Program-made: the position numbers and the translations under genes
NCBI RefSeq assembly: GCF_030625865.1
Contig: NZ_DAOUQB010000029.1
Coordinates: forward strand, 1-35,747
Source of the DNA: Anaerotignum sp.
GTDB taxonomy: Bacteria > Bacillota > Clostridia > Lachnospirales > Anaerotignaceae
Direction: 5' to 3'
DNA: 35,747 bases
Notes under the pieces: generated by a model
Database searches by the model: none
Told to the model about the DNA's origin: nothing
Seen by the model: only the letters and a program-made list of their open reading frames with translations
Part shown: positions 29,231 through 35,747 of the stretch, in pieces
How the letters are laid out: each line of letters begins with the position of its first letter
How positions within the stretch are numbered: position 1 is the stretch's first letter

Positions 29231-29788
29231 ATGAAGTTTTCTAAAATTACATCACTGGCAAAAAGAAATAAGACCGCAATATTAATGAAGGATGAAGATG
29301 GTCAACAATGGCTAAGCATTGGTAGTGCTGTCTATCGGTTGGAGAATATGCCTGTATTGGATGAGGACACCGTTTTAACTGTAATGGGTGTATCGGATGA
29401 TAAAAGGGAAAAGTGGCTGACAAGATGTGAAGAAGAATCTTCACGAATACTAAAAAATGACTTATCCGATGAGGTGGAGGTAACCGCAGAGGATGCGGGA
29501 ATTACCGTCATTTATGGGGGAAGCTTGCTCACGCCTATATACACATTTGATGGTGTTATTTGGATTGATACCGAATTAATGGCACCTACCGTGAAAAAGG
29601 AAACTGGTTACACACGATATTTTATTCGAAAAAGTGGTGGGGCAAGAGCCATTGCTGTGAAAGATGGGATGGTGCTGTCTGCTGTAATTATGGAGTATAG
29701 GCAAGGTAGAACATCTCTTTATGAAGCTTTGGATACACTTGCCGACAGATGCAGGGCTGAGGAGAGGCGTGACGCCGCAGAAAAATGA
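29231..29788 (+). CDS. Hypothetical protein of the mobile-element module (186 residues)
   Basis: I do not recognise a family. The product is soluble, acidic, without transmembrane segments or clear catalytic motifs; it begins M-K-F-S-K-I-T-S-L-A-K-R and has mixed alpha/beta character. I choose the ATG at 29231, five bases after GGGGTG; the ATG at 29210 lacks a site. It is bracketed by two similar terminators and precedes the rolling-circle Rep gene on the same strand, so it probably belongs to the same element. Confidence 0.6.
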   Translation: MKFSKITSLAKRNKTAILMKDEDGQQWLSIGSAVYRLENMPVLDEDTVLTVMGVSDDKREKWLTRCEEESSRILKNDLSDEVEVTAEDAGITVIYGGSLLTPIYTFDGVIWIDTELMAPTVKKETGYTRYFIRKSGGARAIAVKDGMVLSAVIMEYRQGRTSLYEALDTLADRCRAEERRDAAEK

Positions 29789-29821
29789 AGCGGGTCAAAT
29801 AAGCAAAATGAATAAATAAAA

Positions 29822-29863
29822 TGCCCCTCTCCTATAGGCGTAGGAAGAAGGGCGGGGCTTTTG
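29822..29863 (+). terminator. Terminator after the 186-residue protein gene
   Basis: GCCCCTCTC with GGGCGGGGC, plus an inner CCTA/TAGG stem, is followed by TTTT. The region from 29864 to 30049 holds a short inverted repeat (AACCCAAGAT at about 29869 with ATTTTGGGTT at 29921-29930) and no gene; it could contain the replication origin of the element. Confidence 0.6.
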
Positions 29864-30049
29864 ATAAAAACCCAAGATATAGTACTTATATTATACAACA
29901 TAGTACATCGTTTCACAAGTATTTTGGGTTGTTTTCCAAGTAAAAGCCTGTTTCTAAAACCTAGGAATTTAGGGGCAAAGTTGCCCTTTAACTCCTCGAT
30001 AACAAGATTAACATTAGGGCTATGGTTATTTATAGAAAGGGGTAAAGCA

Positions 30050-30853
30050 ATGCCAAGATATAGAAAACACATATGGGCAGGAGACGTATATGAGTGTGAG
30101 GAGTATTACTCCCCAAGAGCCATTGGAAAAAAATATAACAGAGGGCAAAATGAACTACTTACTTCCGAGGAACAGAAAGAACGAAATTTGAAATTGGCCA
30201 GAAGAAAATTATCCAGATTGATTAATGCAAATTTCAAACAGGGAGATTTGTTTATTACTCTTACATATCGAAATAGATTATCCCGGGAAGAAATCAAAAG
30301 AGAGCTGCGGAACTTTTTGAGCCGCTTAAGACGGTGGAGAAAGAAAAAAGGATTTTCTGCTATAAAGTACATCGTAGTAACAGAATCGGAAAGCGGGCGT
30401 GAGCATCATCATCTTTTGGTAAATGCCATGGATATTACTCTAAAGGAAATGACGAAATTGTGGGGGAACGGTAGAGTTATGATTTCCCAATTAGAACCGG
30501 GCGGAGATTATACAGGTCTGGCCAGATACATAACCAAGGAAAATGTAAAAGAGTATGAAAAAAGATGGTCCACCAGTAGAAATTTGGTACAACCAAGAGT
30601 TGTTGTGAAAAAAATAAATTCGGCCAACCCCAAAAAGAAACCCAAACCTCCCAAGGGGTTTTCTTTCATTTCTTTACCCCTTTCTAGACTTTTTACATTG
30701 ATTCTTTGCAATCTGTACAGAAGCTTTTACCTGTTTTTTTCTTATTTATTGAAGCTTAAGCTTTATCTTGATAGTCAGAAAGTTTCTCTAATAGGCTTTT
30801 CTGGTAGGCTTGGATTCTTTTGTTCCCCTCTCCACATGAGCCCCATGCAATGA
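30050..30853 (+). CDS. HUH rolling-circle replication initiator (Rep), abnormal C-terminal tail
   Basis: HUH endonucleases nick one DNA strand through a tyrosine and start rolling-circle replication or transposition. The ATG at 30050 follows GAAAGGGG. Motif 1 is F-I-T-L-T-Y near residue 66, motif 2 is E-H-H-H-L-L-V-N near 117-124 (the HUH metal site), and Y-I-T-K-E near 159 supplies the tyrosine and lysine. Up to K-P-K-P-P-K-G (about residue 204) the protein looks normal. Beyond that it turns into a hydrophobic, low-quality tail, crosses a hairpin near 30645-30665 and its last 98 bases run antisense to the DUF1643 gene. The native stop or C-terminus has probably been lost by frameshift or recombination. 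Confidence 0.72.
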   Translation: MPRYRKHIWAGDVYECEEYYSPRAIGKKYNRGQNELLTSEEQKERNLKLARRKLSRLINANFKQGDLFITLTYRNRLSREEIKRELRNFLSRLRRWRKKKGFSAIKYIVVTESESGREHHHLLVNAMDITLKEMTKLWGNGRVMISQLEPGGDYTGLARYITKENVKEYEKRWSTSRNLVQPRVVVKKINSANPKKKPKPPKGFSFISLPLSRLFTLILCNLYRSFYLFFSYLLKLKLYLDSQKVSLIGFSGRLGFFCSPLHMSPMQ

Positions 30854-31193
30854 TTGTTTTTTCGTTTTTTTCGTCTGCAATACACCTTTGAATGACCTCT
30901 TGGTTTTCCTTGTTGTAATCCTCTTCCGTTTTATCCACAATCAGCTTGTTGTAGTGAAGCTTTGAACCGAGGTTTACAAGGTCACACCCTCCATAGCCCA
31001 TAGCGTGGAGATTTTTGATTACTAGGCTTGTGGTTAGGTCTGTTACAATGCAGTTGGCTTCTGCTGGTGAAGTCATGATTACAACAGCCTTTGGCTTCTT
31101 CTCTTCCCATTCTAGGGTTAGCAAAAACTTGTGTTTCCTGTCCTTCGAAAAGGTGCATTTGCTTCTAATGGTTGCTTTTTCAGTGATGGGCAT
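30756..31193 (-). CDS. DUF1643 family protein
   Basis: The 145-residue product contains V-V-I-M-T-S-P-A-E-A-N, then D-L-V-N-L-G-S-K and I-I-A-W-G-S-C-G, the conserved pattern of DUF1643, a small soluble family of unknown function often carried by phages and mobile elements. The ATG at 31193 has AAAGGAGG upstream. The gene converges on the Rep gene and overlaps its tail. A truncated second copy of its first 19 codons and its upstream region lies at 34454-34630. Confidence 0.75.
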   Translation of the reverse strand: MPITEKATIRSKCTFSKDRKHKFLLTLEWEEKKPKAVVIMTSPAEANCIVTDLTTSLVIKNLHAMGYGGCDLVNLGSKLHYNKLIVDKTEEDYNKENQEVIQRCIADEKNEKTIIAWGSCGEGNKRIQAYQKSLLEKLSDYQDKA

Positions 31194-31257
31194 GGTTTGT
31201 CCTCCTTTAATATTATAGAACTGGTAATGTTCATGTTTATAATATTAGTTTATAGGA
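31128..31257. repeat. 5' end and upstream region of DUF1643, copy 1 of a diverged duplication
   Basis: This stretch matches 34501-34630 with scattered differences. It covers the first codons of the DUF1643 gene and about 60 bases upstream, including TATAATATT and the motif TTATAAACATGAACATTA on the minus strand. Confidence 0.7.
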
Positions 31258-31295
31258 GTGGTTGATTCGCATTATCTTACAAAAATTAGAAAAAT

Positions 31296-31324
31296 TTGAA
31301 ATTTATTATAATTAATTGTATAAT
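31296..31324 (+). promoter_or_regulatory. Sigma-A promoter of the OLD-family nuclease gene
   Basis: TTGAAA (31296-31301) and TATAAT (31319-31324) are separated by exactly 17 bases. The leader to the ATG at 31449 is about 118 nt and shows no obvious structured element. Confidence 0.7.
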
Positions 31325-31448
31325 ATGTGGGATCGATGTAGGCAAAATAATTTTGTTTTTAAAAATAATAGGAAACTAGATAGCAAAATTCTCAACTGTG
31401 TGGAGGTTTAATTAGTGATTTGTTAACTATACATTGGAGGAGTATTAA

Positions 31449-33269
31449 ATGAAATTATCTAAAATTAAGATTAAAAATTTCAGAACATTTGAAGAAGAGA
31501 AGACAATTGATATTTATGACTTTACTTCACTTATTGGTGCCAATAATTGCGGTAAATCAACCATTTTAAAAGCAATTGAACTATTTCTCAATCAGGAAAA
31601 GCCGATTGACTCTGACTGGTGTAAAACATGCACTGGTGACATTGAAATTACAGCAACATTTTCTGATATTCAAGAATGGGAAAGAGATTTACCAGGTGTA
31701 GCAGGAATAATCCAGGAAAATGAAATTAAGCTTAAGGCTACTTATGACAGGGAAACTAAAAAGCCCAAATATGAAGCATTTATTCAAATGGAGATAATCA
31801 ATGATATTAATATTAATGATAATTTTACTTCTATAAATAGTGAATACAAAGAGATACTTAAAAGCATTGGAATTACGACTGCAAATGAATGGAAAGCAGT
31901 AGCTAATAAAGAACGCTTTAAACAACATCTAAGAGATAATCATCCTGGTAAAATCAGACTTGAAACTGCTGATTGGACTTCCGAAAATATTAGCATTGAT
32001 GCTGCGTTAAAACAAGCAATACCACATGTTGAGATTCTACCAGCAGTACGTGATGCTAGTGAAGAAACAAAACCACAAGCAAAAACTACATTTGGCAAGC
32101 TTTTGAATACCATTATTTTGCCAGCGATTCAAAGCACTCAAGAATTTAGTGAATTGAAGACATCTGTAGCAAAACTATCTGCAAAGTTGAGAGCGAAAGG
32201 TGAGGAGAATGGGGCACCAGAAGCTATTAGTAAGATGGTTGGGGAAATAACTGAACGAATGTCTGAATTGGTCAATATTAAAGCCATTTTAGATATATCT
32301 GAACCAGATACAGAAAAGTTTCTTGGTTCTAATGCAATACTGAAGCTCGATGATGGAACAGAAACTGAAATATCATATCAAGGACATGGGGCGCAGAGAG
32401 CACTGATTTTTTCACTTATTGATATAATTGCAAATCAAAGTAATCAAATAACCAGGGGTGATGAAACTATTCATACCCGAGCAACTATACTTCTTTTTGA
32501 AGAACCTGAATTGTACTTGCATCCACATTTAATGAAAAGATTAAAAGAATCTTTAATAAAAATATCACAAAAACATTCATGGCAAGTAATTATAAGTACG
32601 CATTCTCCATTTTTAATAGATATAATAGAAAATCCAAAATCTTTAGTTTTACTTAGAAAGACTGAAGGAGTACTTGCACCAAATGTATCTCAGCTTAAGG
32701 AAATTCCATTTAGTGATGATTCAAAAGAGGCATTACGTGCAGCTTTAGATTTTCACCCAACAGTTACAGAAGCATTCTTTGCACAACGGGTTATACTAGT
32801 TGAAGGCGATACTGAAATTGCGGTCTTGAAACACACTAAAAAATTATATTCTAAATATGGAATTGATTCGAAAAAATATTACGATACAACAGTAGTTTCA
32901 TGTGGAGGTAAATGGACAATACCTGCAATTGCTCAAGTTATGACGAAACTTAATATACCATATAGAATAATCCATGATAATGATGCAAAAGGACGCACTG
33001 AAAAAGAATTAGCAGAAATTACATATCCAATAGATCCATATAAAGCAAATAATAAGATACAAGAATCAGTAGGAGACCCTACTAAAATATTCATTGTAAA
33101 AGATACTTTTGAAGATGTCTTATGGGAAAGAAGCGACAATGAGAAAGTTTCATCAAAGGATAAGCCGTATAAATCATGGAAAAGAATTAATGAACTAATT
33201 GAAACAGAGGATTTTGAAACTAAATTTCCAGAACTAAAGAAAATATACGAATTTGCATTTAATTGGTAA
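31449..33269 (+). CDS. OLD-family nuclease (ATPase plus TOPRIM)
   Basis: The 606-residue protein combines an ABC-type ATPase with a C-terminal TOPRIM nuclease, as in P2 OLD and GajA of Gabija. Walker A is G-A-N-N-C-G-K-S at residues 29-36, Walker B F-E-E-P-E-L-Y-L-H-P near 350 and S-T-H-S-P near 384. TOPRIM shows V-E-G-D-T-E near 453 and the metal-binding D-N-D near 510. GGAGGAG precedes the ATG. No UvrD-like helicase follows, so this is not a normal Gabija (class 2) system; instead two membrane-protein genes come next on the same strand. The expected role is nucleic-acid cleavage against phage, with ATP or nucleotide as regulator. Confidence 0.85.
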   Translation: MKLSKIKIKNFRTFEEEKTIDIYDFTSLIGANNCGKSTILKAIELFLNQEKPIDSDWCKTCTGDIEITATFSDIQEWERDLPGVAGIIQENEIKLKATYDRETKKPKYEAFIQMEIINDININDNFTSINSEYKEILKSIGITTANEWKAVANKERFKQHLRDNHPGKIRLETADWTSENISIDAALKQAIPHVEILPAVRDASEETKPQAKTTFGKLLNTIILPAIQSTQEFSELKTSVAKLSAKLRAKGEENGAPEAISKMVGEITERMSELVNIKAILDISEPDTEKFLGSNAILKLDDGTETEISYQGHGAQRALIFSLIDIIANQSNQITRGDETIHTRATILLFEEPELYLHPHLMKRLKESLIKISQKHSWQVIISTHSPFLIDIIENPKSLVLLRKTEGVLAPNVSQLKEIPFSDDSKEALRAALDFHPTVTEAFFAQRVILVEGDTEIAVLKHTKKLYSKYGIDSKKYYDTTVVSCGGKWTIPAIAQVMTKLNIPYRIIHDNDAKGRTEKELAEITYPIDPYKANNKIQESVGDPTKIFIVKDTFEDVLWERSDNEKVSSKDKPYKSWKRINELIETEDFETKFPELKKIYEFAFNW

Positions 33270-33346
33270 TTTTATTTTTGAAATGTATAGACTGCAATAT
33301 TTCTTGTACTTGTAAGAATTATATATAACAAACAGGGGTGATATTA

Positions 33347-34006
33347 TTGTTTTACTTGTTTTTTACAAAGTATAAAAATACATTACATAGAGGAAGTTTC
33401 AAAAACATTTCTCTTCCTGAATATGTAATGCTCTTCGTATTAGTAGTTAGCTTACTATTCTTACTATTTCAATCTTTTTTCGGAAAGTCAGTGATTTTAC
33501 TTTTAGTGTCGCTTCTGATTATAGGTATAGATACAATAATAATGATACTATACGAAAAAAAGAAGGAATTAAATCAGATTGACACACTAACTGAAGATTA
33601 CAAGCAAAATGTAATTTGTACGCTAATAGATTTACTAAAACAAGATACTTACAATTTATACACCGCCGAAGGGATTGAATGGTTAATTCATAGTTGCGAA
33701 ATACATATTGAGCCAAAGCAGTTTACCTCATTAAGCTCCACCATTTTCCCTATTTTTACATTAGCCTATGGTATTGCCATAAAAGATATGACTTCAGAAA
33801 AAGTATTAACTACAACAATTGGCATTATAGCATTGTTAGTTATATTTGCAATACTTAATAAATATATTTTCAGTATTATTAGAGAGACTCTCGCAAATCC
33901 TGATTTAAGGTTATCCAAGTATCTTAAAAGTGAGCTAGAGTATGTACGCATTCAGTATAGAAATGAAAATGAAATCCAAACTTTACAAAGCACGGAAATT
34001 TCATAA
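33347..34006 (+). CDS. Four-helix membrane protein downstream of the OLD nuclease
   Basis: I do not recognise the family. The 219-residue product has two hydrophobic hairpins: about residues 24-75 (V-M-L-F-V-L-V-V-S-L-L-F and L-L-L-V-S-L-L-I-I) and about 125-185 (I-F-P-I-F-T-L-A-Y and I-I-A-L-L-V-I-F-A-I), joined by a soluble charged loop. I prefer a TTG start at 33347, five bases after the strong AGGGGTGA site; the GTG at 33338 lies inside that site. It begins 77 bases after the OLD gene with no terminator between, so co-transcription is likely. Confidence 0.6.
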   Translation: MFYLFFTKYKNTLHRGSFKNISLPEYVMLFVLVVSLLFLLFQSFFGKSVILLLVSLLIIGIDTIIMILYEKKKELNQIDTLTEDYKQNVICTLIDLLKQDTYNLYTAEGIEWLIHSCEIHIEPKQFTSLSSTIFPIFTLAYGIAIKDMTSEKVLTTTIGIIALLVIFAILNKYIFSIIRETLANPDLRLSKYLKSELEYVRIQYRNENEIQTLQSTEIS

Positions 34007-34119
34007 TATAATCTCTTAATTTTCATATTTTTTTCTATGATTAAGAGGGAGTATGGAAACCGCAAAATATTATGTGTGCGTAGACCTCTCTTAAAAAGTA
34101 TTAGAATTGGAGAAAAGAC

Positions 34120-34392
34120 ATGAGCCAAAAATCATCCGAAGATTATGACATTAATAGTATAAAAACTCGTGTATGTGAAGAGCTAAAACACATAATTTGG
34201 GGCAATATAGGATTGTTTATTACGTTTTTAGGATTGATATTATACGAGTACACGCTTTATGCAAAATACCGGAATCCTGAAACAAACAATCTTGCAATAG
34301 CACATGATATTAATAAATATGCCATGACAATTATTATTCTACTTGTATTTCAAAACGTACATTGGATATCAAGAATTAGAAAACTTTGTTAA
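34120..34392 (+). CDS. Small two-helix membrane protein
   Basis: The 90-residue product has hydrophobic segments at about residues 28-48 (G-N-I-G-L-F-I-T-F-L-G-L-I-L) and 68-82 (M-T-I-I-I-L-L-V-F-Q). ATTGGAG lies a few bases before the ATG. It follows the four-helix protein by 113 bases on the same strand; part of the intervening sequence can fold, but no clear terminator is seen. The family is unknown. A role as a membrane partner of the OLD nuclease is only a guess. Confidence 0.5.
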   Translation: MSQKSSEDYDINSIKTRVCEELKHIIWGNIGLFITFLGLILYEYTLYAKYRNPETNNLAIAHDINKYAMTIIILLVFQNVHWISRIRKLC

Positions 34393-34453
34393 AAACGAAG
34401 GATAAGGATGAGTGTTAGCCATATTATATGACGAGGCTTTTATATATGGTGGT

Positions 34454-34630
34454 TCATGTACAGAAATCATATCCGAATTTAGTGGATACCTTAACCAGGT
34501 ACTTCCTGTCCTTTGAAAAGGTGCATTTACTTCTGATGGTTGCTTTTTCTGTAATTGGCATTGATATTTTCCCCTTTAGCATTATTGTATTAATAATGTT
34601 CAAGTTTATAATATTAATTTGTAGGAGGTT
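34454..34630 (-). pseudogene. Truncated DUF1643 copy with its upstream region
   Basis: On the minus strand the ATG at 34561 opens M-P-I-T-E-K-A-T-I-R-S-K-C-T-F-S-K-D-R-K, identical to the start of the intact DUF1643 protein at 31193, then diverges and stops at 34454 after 35 codons. The upstream region to about 34630 also matches copy 1. It is a dead 5' fragment left by duplication or recombination. Confidence 0.75.
34481..34506 (+). repeat. Direct repeat, left copy, flanking the LRV-repeat gene
   Basis: AGTGGATACCTTAA followed by (C)CAGGTACTTC occurs here and at 35566-35590, differing by one base of length. The left copy lies inside the truncated DUF1643 fragment. Confidence 0.65.
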
Positions 34631-34845
34631 TTTTTCTTTTATAAGATGAAGTTGCGAGTGAATATATGGAATACATTGGCATTTTATGCGATGTGGAGCT
34701 ATAATTAAATGAATGCTAAAGATAAGAAACTATGCTTACAATGAAATGATTTTATAATATATAGGAGCATTTTAAGCATAGTAGGATTTATAATAAGTAG
34801 CAATTGCAGAGTCTATACGAAGATTAAAATGGAGAAGATGATATT

Positions 34846-35496
34846 ATGACAAACGAGGAACTTGTAAAGGGTATAGCAAACAACACAATAAGTTTAGGAC
34901 ACATTACATCTGAACAGATAGAAGAACTAATAGAAAAAGAGATAAGTTCAGAATATATTTTAAGGTGTACAGACTATACTATTAGGTCATTAATAGCAAT
35001 GAATGATAAGTGGGCTGAATACTTTGCAAACGATAGTCGCAGAGAAGTACGTAAAGAGGTGGCTAAAAATAAACGTTGTTTAAAGGAACTAGCTAAAGAC
35101 GTGTCATATGAAGTCAGAGTTGAAGTAGCTAAGGCAGGTTTTAGTAACTTAGAGTTGGCTACAGATTCAGATTATAGAGTAAGAATGGCTGTAGCTAGTA
35201 TGGGTCTTTTTGGAGAGACACTAGTTAAAGACAAAGATTATAGAGTACGGGCTTCATTAGCAGATGCTGGTGTCATGCTAGACATATTAAAAGATGATGA
35301 AAACGATAATGTAAGGTCACGTGTAGCATCAAAAGGGGTTTATCCTGAACAATTTAGCAAAGACAAGGCTATCATAGTTAGAAATAATATAGCAAATTTC
35401 GAAAATGGCACTTTGAATTTAACACATGACACTAACCCTATGGTTAGGAGTACAGCAAAAATAGCTTCAAACTTAGAGAAGTATGCAGTAAAGTAG
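34846..35496 (+). CDS. LRV/HEAT-like repeat protein
   Basis: The 216-residue product has an N-terminal helical part of about 65 residues and then about six repeats of 23-24 residues with the pattern D-x-x-x-x-V-R-x-x-V-A (for example Y-E-V-R-V-E-V-A-K, Y-R-V-R-M-A-V-A-S, Y-R-V-R-A-S-L-A-D, N-V-R-S-R-V-A-S). This is the leucine-rich-variant or HEAT-like solenoid pattern, used for binding proteins or nucleic acids; no enzyme motif is seen. GGAGAAG precedes the ATG. The gene is enclosed by 25-base direct repeats and ends before a strong terminator, so it may have arrived as a single-gene cassette. Confidence 0.65.
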   Translation: MTNEELVKGIANNTISLGHITSEQIEELIEKEISSEYILRCTDYTIRSLIAMNDKWAEYFANDSRREVRKEVAKNKRCLKELAKDVSYEVRVEVAKAGFSNLELATDSDYRVRMAVASMGLFGETLVKDKDYRVRASLADAGVMLDILKDDENDNVRSRVASKGVYPEQFSKDKAIIVRNNIANFENGTLNLTHDTNPMVRSTAKIASNLEKYAVK

Positions 35497-35565
35497 TTTG
35501 TTGGTATACAATGTAATGGTTGATTGACTTAAGACCATATTTAGAATATGCTTGAGGGCGATTTA

Positions 35566-35590
35566 TAGTGGATACCTTAACAGGTACTTC
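35566..35590 (+). repeat. Direct repeat, right copy
   Basis: Matches 34481-34506 with one missing base. Together the copies enclose about 1.08 kb with the LRV-repeat gene. Confidence 0.65.
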
Positions 35591-35599
35591 ATCTCCATT

Positions 35600-35648
35600 G
35601 AAAGAACCCTCGAATTAAGCTTTTATAGGCTGATTCGAGGGTTCTTTC
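35600..35648. terminator. Strong bidirectional terminator
   Basis: GAAAGAACCCTCGAAT and ATTCGAGGGTTCTTTC form a perfect 16-bp stem around a short loop, with A and T tracts in the arms that serve both directions. The last 100 bases of the window after it show nothing that I can identify. Confidence 0.8.
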
Positions 35649-35747
35649 GTGCTTGAAATGGGGTTATCAGGGTGTTTTGGCTTTGATTTATGTACATCTG
35701 GTGGTTAGATAGTCGATTCCCTCAGAAATTGTGTTGTATTTCGTTTT

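Larger units (their letters stand above)
20032..35747. mobile_element. Putative genomic (defence) island at the 3' end of ssrA; right end outside the window
   Basis: The region starts at the tmRNA 3' end, a common target of tyrosine integrases. It contains defence-type modules (ABC-3C, Septu, OLD nuclease), a rolling-circle Rep, broken genes and repeat remnants, and is A/T-richer than the core genes on its left. No integrase, relaxase or clear copy of the ssrA 3' end is seen inside the window, so the right border is not visible and integration is inferred. Confidence 0.6.

Noticed and set aside
29719-30072. Minus-strand frame of 117 codons
   Set aside because: Antisense to the module genes and two terminators; no ribosome site or family resemblance.
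31449-33269. Gabija system (GajA)
   Set aside because: The nuclease fits, but no UvrD-like GajB follows; membrane-protein genes do.
34428-34649. Plus-strand frame of 73 codons
   Set aside because: It is the antisense of the truncated DUF1643 copy and its upstream region, without a ribosome site.
35710-35725. Right-hand ssrA attachment copy (TCGATTCCCTCA)
   Set aside because: Only a dozen bases resemble the tmRNA 3' end and the acceptor-stem part is missing, so chance is likely.
20032-35747. CRISPR array
   Set aside because: No regularly spaced repeat series was seen on reading either strand.

Overview
The window looks like a low-G+C Gram-positive anaerobe of the class Clostridia. The signs are clostridial-type glycolytic and pyruvate:ferredoxin oxidoreductase genes, strong AGGAGG ribosome sites, A/T-rich intergenic DNA and a YkuD/copper-amine-oxidase-like cell-wall pair. 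A Lachnospirales/Anaerotignum-like host is a guess only.

Left part (1-20031) is core chromosome, almost all on the minus strand. In order from the left edge there is the 5' end of an M19 membrane dipeptidase; a DUF819 membrane protein whose last codons are cut off by an in-frame TGA, behind a strong promoter with two tandem palindromic operators; pyk; a repeat-filled pyk-pfkA spacer; and pfkA, mtrB and dnaE in one tight cluster. The mtrB gene encodes TRAP, the tryptophan-activated RNA-binding attenuator, with all RNA- and tryptophan-contact residues kept; finding it between dnaE and pfkA is unexpected. A MacAB-like export cluster (adaptor, ATPase, permease), a full-length nifJ, a roughly 1 kb stretch with no intact gene, and two secreted cell-envelope proteins follow. 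On the plus strand smpB is followed after 23 bases by ssrA (tmRNA), so the two partners of trans-translation sit together.

Right part (20032-35747) begins exactly at the 3' end of ssrA, a classic integration site, and has the look of a defence/mobile island: A/T-rich, mixed strands, broken genes, and nuclease/ATPase modules. No integrase is visible and the right boundary lies outside the window. Minus-strand modules are (a) an ABC-three-component (ABC-3C) system: Mrr-like nuclease effector, middle component and DUF3732-type SMC/Rad50-like ATPase, with two palindromes at its promoter; (b) an unassigned 499-residue protein with a C-terminal PD-(D/E)XK nuclease signature; (c) a small zinc-ribbon protein that appears frameshifted; (d) a Septu-type pair, PtuA ATPase and PtuB HNH nuclease, with its own promoter. 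Next come a triply damaged Dam-type methylase remnant, a small plus-strand mobile-element module (42-residue zinc protein, 186-residue unknown, HUH rolling-circle Rep) and a DUF1643 gene. The right end carries an OLD-family ATPase/TOPRIM nuclease with a clean promoter, followed by two small membrane proteins, and an LRV/HEAT-like repeat protein flanked by direct repeats derived from a broken DUF1643 copy.

The best candidates for something new are the 499-residue nuclease gene, the OLD nuclease plus membrane-protein set, and the glycolytic placement of TRAP. All functional claims come from motif reading; no database search was run.
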